Position numbers and translations under genes: made by a program. A stretch of 64,000 nt of DNA, from the NCBI GenBank assembly GCA_026874595.1, contig CM049317.1:19737882-19801881 (forward strand), written 5' to 3'. This document shows positions 1 through 12,180 of the stretch, piece after piece. The DNA is from Sipunculus nudus (lineage: Eukaryota; Annelida; Sipuncula; Golfingiida; Sipunculidae). The notes beneath the pieces were generated by a model. It was given only the letters and a program-made list of their open reading frames with translations, ran no database searches and was not told the DNA's origin. Position 1 is the stretch's first letter. Each line of letters starts with the position of its first letter.

Positions 1-550
1 TATAATTGTGTTTATTGCAACAGTATCTGACAGAAGGCATATTCTGTGAAGAAAAGGGTTTAAATAAAATAAGATACATGAATTTAAATAAAACAAAATA
101 AATGTGTTTTAATAATGTAAAATGTAATTTTTACAACAAACATGTATGCTGCATTGGAAATGCAGAACACTATTGTACAAACCTAAATCAATATAACCAG
201 GCCCTATTTCGACTTTAAATGCCTGTGTCAGGAAATGTTTAGTTTAGTTACTGCATTATAGTATTGCGTTGCCAGAAATTCAGTACAATGCATTGGTGTT
301 TAGAAAAAAAAGAACACCAGTGTTTGAAACAAAGATGGATTGTCAGTCATCCTGCTACGACTTGCTTCGCTATAATTATCGTTACATTTTTTCCCGGTAT
401 ATCCCACTAACAAAACCGATAAACTCTTACATGCGTTTAAGGTTGTTTAAGGTTAATGATAGACACGGTTTTTTAACTATTGCATTTTACAAATCATCCT
501 TTCCAGACTCGAAGGGGAACGAGCAGAAAGTCTTAAAATATCATTTCTGT

Positions 551-552
<2 letters not shown>
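1..552. other. AT-rich non-coding sequence
   Basis: No exon, repeat family or RNA gene is recognised. An open frame at 269-553 (94 codons) has no recognisable domain, runs into the TA array and is best regarded as chance. Confidence 0.4.

Positions 553-581
<29 letters not shown>
553..581. repeat. (TA)n microsatellite, left flank of hammerhead element
   Basis: This pure TA dinucleotide run directly abuts the hammerhead-bearing segment. The element at 48741-48839 is bounded in the same way. Confidence 0.95.
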
Positions 582-606
582 ACTCTGAAGAAAAACAACA
601 CTGTTA

Positions 607-654
607 ATTCACAACAGACTGTTTCACGGGATGCGGCCCGATCATCAGGTGAAT
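607..654 (-). ncRNA. Type I hammerhead ribozyme (copy 1)
   Basis: Read on the minus strand, the segment has every part of a hammerhead ribozyme, a self-cleaving RNA. Stem I is ATTCAC (649-654) pairing with GTGAAT (607-612), both written 5'-3' on the minus strand. Core box 1 is CTGATGA (42-48 of the 600s). Stem II is CGGG/CCCG (637-640 with 627-630) closed by a six-base loop. Core box 2 is GAA followed by stem III, ACA/TGU-type (620-622 with 614-616), with a three-base loop. The predicted cleavage-site base is U, at 613, so cleavage falls between 613 and 612. The open helix is stem I, hence type I. The minimal stem III is typical of hammerheads in Penelope-like elements and retrozymes. One oddity is a U.U mismatch at the base of stem II. 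The conserved flank runs to about 572, and copy 2 differs by one loop base over the shared ~85 nt. Confidence 0.85.
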
Positions 655-659
655 GTGGT

Positions 660-677
660 TATATATATATATATATT
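660..677. repeat. (TA)n microsatellite, right flank of hammerhead element
   Basis: This short pure TA run closes the hammerhead-bearing segment on its other side. Confidence 0.9.
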
Positions 678-3600
678 TGCACATTTATTTGATCTTTTTT
701 ATATAATATATGTTGGTTCGAGTAATTTAAATTTTTTATTTAAGTCCATGCCAATATTTTTATATTATTTATCATCAATATTAATATAACATTTTGTAAA
801 TTGCTTACGTACAATGTCAGAGAGGAACAAGATGTGGTATATATGTTATGTTAGAAAAAAAATAATTCTTTTGAAAGGCATTACTATTTGTTACAGATAT
901 TAAACATTTCGGAGAGAATCTGCGTATTTAACAAATTAATAAAATATTATTTTTAACTGCCACGTGTCTCTTCACAAGATCTTTTTATATGGCATATGTG
1001 AATCTTCCTTGAATGATATGTTACAGAGATATGACTGTTTATATAAATATGTGTAATGGAAAGCTATGTTGTTTATCGAAAGGATATACACCAGTAATTA
1101 AGATTTGTGAAATATAAAAATGATTAAATATCATAAAATATAAATTATACAAATAAGGCTATTAAAATTGACATTTTCGCTTAATAATATATTTTTTTAT
1201 TAAAAGATACTCATAATGATTTGATGTTGAGAGCTGGGGTCTGATGGTTTGAAGGCTTGATGATACTAGTATTCTTCGGAGCAGTGGTTCAAACAAAGCT
1301 TAGTTCCCAACCTGTAGAAACGTCGCGGGCTATTAGAATACGATAACAATCCTAAGCTCGTCTATGGTGTCGTAACAGTCATATATAATAAATTAGCAAT
1401 GAGAAAGCTATGCAGTATGTTAATGTCATTGAACAATCCCTAATTTTGCATATTTTGTGTATCAGAACAAAAGGTAATTAACATCATTACCACAGGCCAT
1501 ATGCGCCGCCCTTTTAATCTTTATATGATAATGATACCCCGAATGGCTCCTTCACAGAAGGCTTTCCATGTCCATGGCTGCTACAGCTCTTTATTACACA
1601 ATAGTGACGTCGAAAAGGTCGATGATTGATGATTTTGCGTTGATGACTTTATCAACTGGAAATCTCTGTTCTCATGCGTTGAGTATATCGCAGTCATTTT
1701 GAACAGTTTTGCTATATTTTTGATTAACTGTCTCATACGAATCACGCGAAAGGTAAGATATTATCATTCATTCTGTACTCGGAGGAATGGCTCCAGCTAC
1801 CTTTGGCATAAAACTTTTTATACTGTCTCCTTTGTATAAAATAATAACCAGGAAAACATGCCGACTAGGATACTGGTACAGACTACACGTGTTTTGTTTG
1901 GGAGATGTTTAAATATGCAGATTTTGTTATTGTAAGACGACTAACGGTTTACAGTCATATCGGCGACCTGATTGACTACACAGAACAGTTATGTTCATGA
2001 TTATTAAATAAATAAATATGCCATTAAGGTCACGTTATGTTCATTGTGATGTCAGATAAAAGCATATTAATGAATACAGGTACAATTATTCACACGGAGG
2101 TGGTCAGGAATTAGCGTCCTGGTTAAGCTGCAAAGCAAACGAGACTGGAAAATGTAAAATCATATGGGGTACTCATATATTACAGGCGCTATAATTTCAT
2201 CCATTTAATCAAATTCTGGAACAAAGCAGGCTAAATATGCTGTCTGAGTATTAATAGCAATCAGTGCGGGAAGTCTATCTATGTATAAAAATGGACTTTT
2301 GTTAAGATGAAATACACCTATAAAACGTACAGACAAATGAAAAATTAGAATCATGAGGAACTTTGTTCACATAGTACATTAACAAATAGCACATGGCCGC
2401 ACACTTCGCTCACATATGCATACATTTACTGAATGTTATGATGATAATATATGTTAATTACCTTTCAGTTCCTTCTTGTGGAGTATAACCATTTCTTATA
2501 ACAGCGGGGCTCAAACCCCGGTATACCTCCTTCATGTTACTCGTTCCACCAATTTATGTGGGTGATATATGATTCGGCTGAGAATATGTGTAAATCGACA
2601 GGAGGGTAAGTGGGTTCGGGATATTATTGAAGAAAACAAATATCGTGTTAAAGCTCAGTAAAGAACTATAAGGGACACCTGTTTTAAATAACTGAATTTC
2701 TTTGATGAATTAACGGCGCGCATTGACAAAGGAGAAAAGACAAAGCTGTACTACGCGACTGTCCAGGCCCTCCCACAGTTTCCGATTGATTTATATTTTT
2801 TTAATTTGCCCTGATCATGGCTATTACAAAGGGCAGGCTAAGCCTCGATGAGCATGAACCTTCATTTGGACGCTCAAAGTTTGGAGAAACAACGTCTGAT
2901 TGTAAAAGTTTGGTTATTTTACAGAGACAATCAAACGAGACTATTGTTGCACTTACTGAACAATGCGGACTACCTCAAAAACCATAATGTAGTCTTGCTG
3001 GTATACTCTTTGCAGTATTATTGTGTTATTGTATAATATATATTTAATTAAATCATCTCCTTTTTATAGTTTGGCTTATTGGTTTCTCATTTCCTGTCAA
3101 ATTTTATTCTAGAAATTTTCCGATACATGCTCTTAACACCAATATAATGTTTTAATTAGTCTCGATTTGCAGGTTTTAGGGTTTTTCCTTTGTTATGTAG
3201 TATTTATCATCGCGCAGCAGGCTTATATCATGATTGACCGGTAGCATAGAAAAATATTTTATGCAGAATTGCCTTTAAACTCTTCTACATTGTTCATGAC
3301 TTTTCCATTATTATCTTTCTGCAATGTCGGCTGGTTTTGAATATTATATCTGTTATATGCCCTGTTTGGGTTATCAATTCAGTTTTATTATTTACCAATA
3401 TTTATTGAGTCTTACATTTATAAGTTATATCGTTTAGCAGGTCTCATGCCGCTTTGGTTTAGTTACATGCCTTCTGGTAGCGACAGCAGAGGATAGTCAC
3501 ACGGGATGTGGGAACACTAACATATCCTTCCGTTACGCCAACAAGGAGCCGGATGAGCCAGGAAACCTTGCAGTAAAAGAAGACAGAGTCGTGAATATCA

Positions 3601-6600
3601 TGCAGGACCTAAAATGGTCTGACATCGAAGAAAGTAGATTTTCTGCTGATTTAAGCGAGAAACAGGCTGCATGGAAATAACTCGGCAGTTTGCTGCACCA
3701 GCTATCAAATTATTAATATTCAAATAACTTCGGAATCATATGACTGTTAACTCATTGACATAAGAATTCCATAAAAAAATAAATGGAATTCTAATGGAAA
3801 CACTCATAGATTAACATTAGTTTTTCATATGTTTGTTTTTGCAGAAATATAAAGGTAACCCTTAAAAATATCGACATTATGTATAATAATGGTTAAGTAA
3901 ATGATTATGATTATACACACTGCACATCTAGTAAAAAGCTAAATCGGGTTTATTATAAAACCACAACTGATGATCCGTAAGTTCTTAATATCTCCCATAC
4001 TACACATGTCTGTGAAAGAAAATTGGTTTATAAAGTGGCATGATGGTCCAGCAAAAACAAAAAAAAAATAGATCAATTAGGGTTTCTAGGAAATGTAAAT
4101 TACCTGTTACATATAGTAGGTTTACTTTCGACCATACATTGTTTCTTTTTATCTAAATGTTGTTGACATTGTCAAAAATCAAACGTTTTATTGTTCTAAA
4201 AGAAAAAAAAATATTTCTAGGTGATTCTTAGTAAAGATTTAGTTCATAATTCAGAAGTAGCATTTTACTGACGTGTAAACCGTATTGATGTTTGAAAAAA
4301 TCACATTAACGTCCCAAGAGAGCCAGCAGATTGTTCTTGACTCAGACAATAGTTAAGTCAGACAAAGTTGTATACCCGCATCAATAGAATATTTCTTTAA
4401 CATCACCGAGGTGAGTGGAAAACCAAAGATCAGGGGTCCGTAAGCTCTTTGTCTCATCATGATAATATACATTTGAGTAAATAGCCTGGTGATCATCGTC
4501 TTGGGGGGAGGGGGGGGGGGGAGGTATTGTCTTAGAGTGAGGTTGAAGAGGTAATTGTTCAGAGTTAGTTTTCTGGTATAACTGCCCGAAGGGTACTTAT
4601 CCGGCAACCGATATTTTGCCACATATTATTCATGCAATATTAAACCCTAAACTAAGCCTTTAAATGAATTGAACTGATGCTACTATCGCTTATCAACTGG
4701 TCGCTTTATTCTCTGAAAAAAAAAAATTGTTATACAATGAAACCCTTCTATAGTAAAGAGTCACGCGGCCGGATGATTTGTCCGTGATAGAGGGGTATAC
4801 GTCCCACACTTGTCCGGCCAGGCTGTCGAAGTCCTAGGCGAGGGATATGAACATCCATGAAATATGTTTAGTTTTTATTTATGAGGCTGTTACATAAAAT
4901 ATTAATTGGGTCATTTACGTCATTGTTGGAGATAATCCTAGTCCTTAAAAACGATTTCCAACATACAATTAAAATGTATACTCTGTCGTTTGAGATTGCC
5001 CGGCATTAATCTGCCATGATCATTGAGGTGTATGTTATGCCCATGGGTCACGTTATCGTTCAAACTTTAAGATCTTCATTTAAAGTTGCTTGTACGTAAA
5101 AATCTCAAAGGAATAAAGGGTATATTGATCTATGGATGACCATACCAGTCGCCAAACAGGTGCACAAAAAAGCCTTTGATTGTGTTTGGTTTAACAACTA
5201 ACCGACTCCCCGGTCCGATGGCAGGTCACAACCTTACGTGACCTTTCATATGTGGTACCCCTGAGAAATACCTTATCATCCTCGGTCTTCGGCCAATAAG
5301 GGAATAATTTGGCCCAAAATCGGGATGACCATTTCCCTCAAGCTCTACAGAATGGATATTTAGAAAGTAGGGTCACGCATTACAAGCACATGGGGTGAAA
5401 ATCAATCTCGTTGAGAAGGGGACCTGATTGTTTGTAATAACATTTCCAACTCATCCCCCTTGACCTTATTTACAAATTAAAAAAAAAAAGTCATATAAAT
5501 AACACAGCTAACCACACATAGTTCTGCAATGTTGTATGAACTGTCGTCCCTTAGTTTGGATAAACTCTTACAGCAAAACAACGAGAAACTGGAAAGTTTC
5601 TTGTAGTAATCTTTACGTATTGTTTCACAACAAATGTTGCCAGAAGGTTATTCAAAATTATAATTACGTTAAAAACCATATCTCAACGTTACATTATTTG
5701 TCTTCTTTCCATCCAGTTATTGTTTTCCCTTTGACAGCAAAATTAAAAGAATTAGGAAAGTTTACTTGAAGTAATCTTAACTTTTTTTCACGTTTAAAAT
5801 GTTATCCGAACATTTTTTTAACATTTGAAATGGGCATTTTTTTGTTCTCACAATAATCTGACATCGTACCCAAAATAACATTTTAACGTCACCGTAATGC
5901 CGCATAATGGTGATCATTTTTTGTTAATTTAGTCCTTTCTGGCAGACTGCAGTCGACATAGATCTTAGGAACTCTGTAACACTATGACACCACTTAGTTG
6001 TTTACATTTTGTTCAACAAACTGAACTGAGACTCTATTTTGGCAAAATTTGGAGAGATATCGTACACTATCAACCCCCCCCCCTCCCCCGGTTGATAAAG
6101 TGTGGTTGTGGGAGGCATGTCCACAATATCTCCAGCAAATTACGTCTGTGCATCAAAATTATCTGGACCGAGTGAGTAAACAGTGAATACAACAGTTAAC
6201 ACCGCAATATCCTAACAACCCTTGTTAGGTTCAGCTGACAAAATAAAAAGCCACAAGAATGGAGCGTGTGATGTGATGTTTAGGGAACGGGGCTTGTAAC
6301 AACAAGGTGTGGGCTTGTGTTCCCTTCACACCGTTGCCAGAACTAAAACCCCTTATCAAAATCCTTACCAAAGATGCGATCTCTCGAACCCGGAGTAGAT
6401 GGATCCTGTTCTTGAGCGGCAGTCATATGTTGAACGAATAACCTTGTACCGCCTGTTATGGCTGCTTGGGTTGCATTCTCCAGAGGGCCAAAAAAAGCTT
6501 TAAGCATATAAGGGAGTGACAGACCAGAAAAGCAAAGTGTAAAAGTCGGGCGAAACTTATATCGGTGGTGATATTAAACAATAAATGCCGACCACTATAT

Positions 6601-6829
6601 TTATTTTTACAAGCCTGGAAAGGGCCACACAATGTTGTATTGGCGCTCTTTTCCATGAATTGAAAGCAGGAAAACGTGGATTTACATGGCCAACCAGCCT
6701 TAGTGATATTGACCGTGACCGCATAATGGCACATGCGCAATAAACTTACTGGTGACCCGAAAATCCCTGACTTTTCTTGATGTCATCACAGTTCTAAAAC
6801 TGATGGACAAAACTAAACTACAGTCGAAG
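678..6829. other. AT-rich intergenic or intronic sequence, mostly unassigned
   Basis: No complete gene is visible. It contains a G-rich run near 4505-4520, a short coding-like stretch at 3438-3680 (listed separately), and a short RT-like peptide, KAFDCVW, at about 5168-5190 without supporting context. Nothing else could be assigned. Confidence 0.4.
3438..3680 (+). CDS. Possible terminal coding exon of unknown gene
   Basis: An 80-codon open stretch ends in TAA at 3678-3680. It is more GC-rich and less repetitive than its surroundings. It starts just after an in-frame TAG at 3435-3437 that itself forms a plausible pyrimidine-rich acceptor (cgtttag or cgtttagcag). The peptide is charged and coding-like, containing for example SDIEESRFSADLSEKQAAWK at its C-terminus. 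I recognise no domain, no start codon lies at a sensible place, and no upstream exon was found, so this could be chance or an old TE fragment. Confidence 0.22.
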   Translation, partial: QVSCRFGLVTCLLVATAEDSHTGCGNTNISFRYANKEPDEPGNLAVKEDRVVNIMQDLKWSDIEESRFSADLSEKQAAWK

Positions 6830-7565
6830 AAATGGGCTGTATGAAAAATGTAATTTCAGTATATCCTGAGCAAGTTATGTGAGTTTGCTATGTATTGGTC
6901 ACCCCCCCCCCCCCCCGCCCTGAAAACTTCTCCAGAATGTATTTGAAGGCCAAGGTATTCAAGGGTGCGGATCAATTTTTAATGGAAGTATTATTATTTT
7001 GCAGATATCTCAATTAAGGATTTCTTCTGTTTTTGAGGATACGACAATAAATACACAAAAAACAACCCAAAATACTAAGAATAGATTTATTTTGTTACAA
7101 TAATATCTAAAACAAAAAAGCAAATAATGCGTTTTCATGGTATGGTTGGATACTACAGATAATTTGTTCAAATGTTTCTGCTGTAGATCGAGGAACCTAA
7201 TTTTTTTAAAGAAGAAATAAAAGTTTGTATGGAATGGTCAGTGTGAAAATGCATTTCAGAATTTGAAACCAATTCAGCAAAGTTCACCATATTTCAAGAA
7301 AGTTTAATCCAAATCAGAAACTACTCCACTATGGGAAAAAATGTTTGGCTTTGATTTTGGCATTGCAACAGTTTGAAGTTCATATAACTTCATCAATCAA
7401 GCCCAATATTGTCTTCAGTGTTCACAATCCCCTCACGTTTATGAACAAGTTGAAGTGCAAATGTCAAAGATTGTTGAGATAGAGTTTGTTTTTACAGGAT
7501 TACAATCTTGAAATCAGACACAGTAAAGGGAAGACCTTGTACTTGCTGATTGCTATTCGAGATGT
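6830..7565 (+). pseudogene. Ty3/Gypsy retrotransposon pol remnant (RT end and RNase H)
   Basis: The remains lie in several frames, broken by stops and indels. Near 6850 is a KCNFSIS motif like the RT segment before the YLGH box. At 7124-7170 the peptide MRFHGMVGYYR resembles the conserved LGMVGYYRRF of Gypsy pol, followed by a stop. At 7222-7262 KFVWNGQCENAFQNLK matches the F-W-x2-C-x2-AF-x2-LK connection. At 7331-7560 an RNase H reading includes CLALILALQQFEVHI, HNPLTFMNKLK and LFLQDYNLEIRHSKGK. The catalytic Asp of the usual TDHNPL box is replaced (VHNPL), and the W of RW is a TAG stop. It runs straight into the polypurine tract and LTR, with no integrase between. It is a dead copy. Confidence 0.85.
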
Positions 7566-7600
7566 TTATGTAATGTTGTAAGTAAGATGATGTTTTCTTA

Positions 7601-7612
7601 TAGGAGGGGGAG
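7601..7612 (+). promoter_or_regulatory. Polypurine tract of the LTR retrotransposon
   Basis: A purine run, taggagggggag, sits immediately before the TGTTAC start of the LTR. This is where second-strand cDNA synthesis primes in LTR elements, and it marks this LTR as the 3' one. Confidence 0.75.
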
Positions 7613-8445
7613 TGTTACAGGTGTCCCTTTTATTGTGCGGTGTTGACATTCTGATTCGCGTTAGGCTCACGTCCTGTTCGTTGCTATGGCGTGTAGACAC
7701 ACAGCGCTCAGTGTAATCCGTACTAGTTAACATTGCGTGTAAAGACACAGCTAATCTGGGATTTTCTGGGCTGTTCGCGTTCTATGAGCGCGTGTGTCTG
7801 GCTGTATTCTTTGAATTGTTCGTAAAAAAAATGTTATAAATAGGGACAGTGTTTAGAGCGGAGGGAGGAGAGAACGAAATATTTCAGCGGGCAAGGAAGA
7901 GTATGAGTCAGTTGTTGGACCTTTCCGATGATTGCATCAGTTATAGATATTCCTTGAAATTTGTTACCAATTTCATCCAGTCTTCAGTTTGCCTTTGGGT
8001 TTATTAACAGAGCTTCACTTTTGGAAAACAACAGATAGATTTCAGGATTGAATTGGACTATTATTTTCTGGGAAATTTTAGTGAACTTTCATCTAGATGA
8101 TATGTTTTAAAGGAATTGTTGAGCCGTGACAGTAGTGGTAAACAGAAAAGCCTAGGGTCCGTACAGTCTGTTACTGTACACTTTATTTATTATACTGTGT
8201 AATTGTATTGATTTACTGTTATACTTTTTATACTCTGTAATTATATTGTATTTGTGTTTTGTAATGTAAGGGTTGTTTTAAGAATAAATTATAATTATTT
8301 GTTGACAAAAAACACTGACCTCTTAATTCAGTCCCCTAGACATTTCACGCTGCCCAGTGTTACAGAATCTGATTTTTATTTATCTCCGTAACAACATTTA
8401 TGCTCGTCACGACTACTTGATTTGTTATTTTTATGTTCCGTAACA
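7613..8445 (+). mobile_element. 3' LTR of a Ty3/Gypsy-like retrotransposon
   Basis: It begins TGTTACAGGTGTCC and ends TTCCGTAACA, so it has TG...CA ends inside a TGTTAC/GTAACA inverted repeat. It aligns with the solo LTR at 60059-60834 at both ends and at internal landmarks such as cagaatctgattttt near the 3' part. A TATA-like ttataaatag (about 7834) marks the probable promoter, and an aataaa near 8283 the probable poly(A) signal. It follows a polypurine tract and RNase H remnant. No 5' LTR is present upstream in the window, so the element is incomplete. Duplicated unit A starts right after its end. Confidence 0.85.
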
Positions 8446-10790
8446 AGTTTCCAGATATGCATGGAAGATATTAGCCAATCGTTTAACACATTCGCTCCAG
8501 AGATAAATATCTCCAATGCCAGGGCCTGAAACATTTTCAGAGAGGTCCGTTTGAGTCAGTGTAAATTTGCTAAAAACAAGGGTGTTACGTCCACCTGGTC
8601 AATTCGCCATTTAACCTAGGGAAGGTGTTATGCTAGGAGGGAAGACGTGACCGAGTTAATTAGCTAATTATAGCTACAAGCGCTTTCAAGACAAATATTC
8701 GCGTAAATACACCGAGACACACGTAAGGACACACGTTCATACATATAGAGAGAGGGGGAGAGAGAGAAAATCTTCTAAAGCCAGAACCATGAGAGTGCAG
8801 TGGCTACACTCAGATCGACCATTAATATCTTAGTGGATATAAGAGATGGAGTTTTATAAAATGTCAAAGTTAAAATTATTTATGATCTGATATCTGATGT
8901 CATTTCTCGAGACGGTAGCCCACGCGAGGGGTTGAATCTTTTATTGGTGTATAATTACTCAAAACGACAAAATACAAAGTGGCACAGTTGGTTATGCAGG
9001 TAGATCTTTCCTACGATGATCCGAGTCCGAATCTACATACCGCTTAATTTTTTCTTTATTTTACAGATTTGTACTGAACCAAAACTAAAAAAAAAACCCA
9101 TAGGTTTACGAACAAAGCGATTGTGTCAATCAATACAATTCTTAAATTGATATTTGTGTATTTTATATAACACATATACAATTTTCACCGTAGTCATAGT
9201 CTTCCGCACCAGAGCATGATCCCATAGACCTCGTCGTTGTCATTGACAAACGAAGTCGGTAAGGACACGACAATTGCGAGAGAGTTTTTCTTTTTATCGT
9301 GTAACATATTATGATCTGTTTTAAGGTTAAGGATATACTACTCTATTTGGAATTGTCTAAAAGGAATTAGCCGGGTCTGCCTGTAATGAATGTATATGAA
9401 ACGGTAAATACCTTAAAATATGCATATCGAATAATATGCAGCCGCGTTCTAATAAACCTATCTGTGTGTCAACTTTGTTTCACGCACCTTTTGTTCCTGA
9501 GTGTGAAACAGGCTGTCATTGTGGTCAATAAAACTTAACGATCTCACAAATTACTATTTTGTGCTTACACTCAAGAGGATGAAACCAACATTTTATGTTG
9601 ACGGATTTATATGAAGAAGGAGAGAGCGGTATAAGTTATAACTGGTTATTAAAGTTATACTTTCATGCTCTGCTTCTTAGTAAACTTCCCACCACACCAT
9701 TAATACGACAGGTAGATATGGTAAAAAAAAAAAAACAGAAAAACAAGTTCACGTCATTTTTTTTTTTTTATGTTTATGATTTGCCACCAAGACGACAGCT
9801 TTCAGAGTTCTTATATTAGCGAGTTTTAAGTTGAGTAGAATACTCATCCTGACGTCGTGCAATATTATTATCTGATTGACCAAGGAACGAAGATGAAAAA
9901 AAAAAATGTGTCACTTGCTACACACATGTACGTTGACGGGTCCTGACCTCCAGCCGGACCTGCAATCCAACTGGGCTTCAAATCAAAGGACCCCAGACAA
10001 GTTCATAATGGACCTGTTTGTTGATTAATATGGCTATTCATTGCTGAAAATTATGATCTCGTAATTTATTGGTTATGCTTAACCCATTTTAATGACGTTT
10101 TAAATTAATAGTAATTATGTGATCAAGACCCTGACATAAGTCAATTAGCCATGGTATTAAAACAACTCAGGAATACGAATAAAATGGACCAGTCGGAAGG
10201 GATGTAGAACATAATTCATCTTTAGTGTATTCCTTTTGATCGATTTTTCCATCACGAGGAATGTTAACATGTAAAACTGAGAAATGTTAGAATTTTTTTA
10301 ATTAATCCATGATTATTTCTAGATTACGAGTTATTAAGAATGTTGATGGACTTATAAAAATACATTATTTTTTCAATCAAATAATAATAAACAACAAAAT
10401 TGAACCAGTAAACATCAGTTAACTCATTTTTTCTTAAATGTTGTATATTGAACAGTATTAACAATTAAAAAGCAGGTGGAAAGCAAGAGTAAGAAATAAA
10501 CAGAATCGTAAAAATGGATTTAAAACTTTATAATATTTATGCCTGTTTATACTTTTGTTAGAATTGAACAACAGAAATTTGCTTGTTTTGTAAAATAAAT
10601 GTGTCTTTTGTTTATAAAAATATTTTCGAAATATCAGTGTGTGAGACCAAATTGGATATACATGACACATTAGACAGTAAAATAAAGGAAAAATGTCAAA
10701 TATATTTCTAGATAAAAATACTTTTCCAATAAAGTATAATAGTTTTGAAAATTAGAGTAAGTCATAATGATGAAATAACTGAACACATAC

Positions 10791-10935
10791 TTTCCAGTTT
10801 CAAGCACTTCTCCGTTTGCTCCATCCTCCTCATACCGGATATCCTGTATGGCAATATTAGCTATCTGCTTATATATTTGCCGTCCTTGACGTGTTTTTTA
10901 GGGCGCTTCGGATCAAGGCCAAGATGCTTTCTTGG

Positions 10936-11024
<89 letters not shown>

Positions 11025-11988
11025 TGCAATTATTATCTGGTTTGTTGTTATTGCATGTGTTACATCTTTATTTATCATACAAGATATGTTTTATTGATAA
11101 TGTGTTACATCATATTTAAAGATTGACTTATTAACGTTAGCACATATTGTTAAAAGAAGACGTTATATATACATATATATATATAAACCAAAGTGCATCT
11201 ATATGTGCATACCTACAAGCTATTTTTATTAGTATTTTTCAAAGTATTTTTCCTTGAACGTGTTTTTACCTTTTGAAAGATTATTTAAAGCTAGCCTCAT
11301 CAACAATAATCTATTATAATATTTGATAAATGGAGGAATGGGTTGGTCTAATAAAAGTTCGAGAAATAAATTATCGAGATCAGAAAAATAAAACATTTTG
11401 ATCGTGATGAGTGTAAAATTAACGTTGACCTTTGCCGGTGGTTGCTTTCTCCCCTGTGGGTAGGAGGTAAGCCCCGAGCGCGTACAGTTGATCGTACAGT
11501 TGTTCAGGGTTAGGATGGTCGGCATGCCGGTGAAAATAGTTAAGCTGTCTCATGACCTGTTGTTCATCACTTTCTGCAAAGTAAATAACGGCTTTATCTA
11601 TAAATATATGAACCATTTATACCAAAGCAGCATGTTACATTAAAATAATTGGGATCAAAGTGTCTGCAAAATAAGCAAAAGATACATAACAATGAACAAA
11701 TGGACACATATGAACCTTCATGGCATAGGTTAAGGCAACAAACGAATAAGAAACACTTTACCAACTGAACAATCCACGCTATCAGACGGACTGCTGCTCA
11801 AAGGTTAAATTATATCTTTGATATTTTTCTGAATCACTGTAGCCTTTACTGTTTATTTATTTGTTTAAAACATCATGTATTCAAGAAACTTATCAGACAA
11901 AACCATACATCTTTTGAACAATCAAACATTGTCCAAATACCACCGCCGGATGACAGACGGCAACAAGAACTGCTTGTAAGAGACTCAT
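10791..11988 (-). pseudogene. Secreted NTF2-like (SnoaL/DUF4440-type) gene, copy A, decayed
   Basis: Three of four exons remain, in reverse order on the minus strand. Exon 1 (about 11930-11988, ATG at 11986-11988) encodes a signal-peptide-like start, MSLLQAVLVAVCHPAVVFGQ, but the GTAAGC donor of copy C is replaced by a non-splice sequence. Exon 2 (11430-11573, 144 bp) is open, with acceptor tttgcag and a GTCAAC donor, and encodes the QLYDQLYALGAYLLP region. Exon 3 (10791-10930) is 140 bp instead of 151, an 11-bp net loss that shifts the frame and brings stops before the IRYEEDGANGE segment. Exon 4 is missing: sequence passes from the flank near 10450 straight into what lies upstream of exon 4 in copy C (about 46355). 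The copy cannot make the normal protein. Confidence 0.88.
10938..11025. repeat. (TA)n microsatellite in intron 2 of gene copy A
   Basis: About 88 bp of TA with one CA interruption, starting only 8 bp from the exon 3 acceptor boundary. Copies B and C have TA arrays in the same place. Confidence 0.95.
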
Positions 11989-12054
11989 TATTTAAACCTG
12001 TCGCTTCAGCTGCCTTAAATGGGTGAACTGGAACTGCGTCGGTATAGCAGACTT

Positions 12055-12180
12055 GTATATATGTGAGGGAACAAAGAGCACACTGATTCCTGCCAATATC
12101 TTCCCCTGGCGGATATAGCATACTTGTCAGCTGCGGGTGCTTGTGATTCGCTCGTCATACTCACCTGCGGTTATTCTTAT
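12055..12180 (-). promoter_or_regulatory. Promoter-proximal region of copy A (decayed)
   Basis: The block matches the region upstream of copies B (30136-30260) and C (48087-48215), including cagctgcgg and gattcgctcgtcatactcacct on the plus strand. The TATA box of the other copies is here an imprecise TATATACAAG. Confidence 0.5.

Noticed and set aside
269-553. 94-codon open frame near the window start
   Set aside because: No domain, no conserved partner, and it ends inside the TA array; treated as chance.
2505-2523. CGGGG...CCCCG hairpin resembling a tRNA T-arm
   Set aside because: The loop is one base short and no other tRNA arms are found nearby.
5168-5190. KAFDCVW peptide like a LINE reverse transcriptase motif
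   Set aside because: The sequence on both sides gives no further RT motifs in any frame, so a seven-residue match is not enough.
10745-11126. Long open frames made of Ile-Tyr repeats (also at 18690, 24095, 32467, 34427, 36624, 39338, 46667, 51404)
   Set aside because: They are translations of TA microsatellites, which lack stops in these frames, and not proteins.
11165-11184. Short TA tract as a separate regulatory site
   Set aside because: It is one of many TA tracts and has no sign of specific function.
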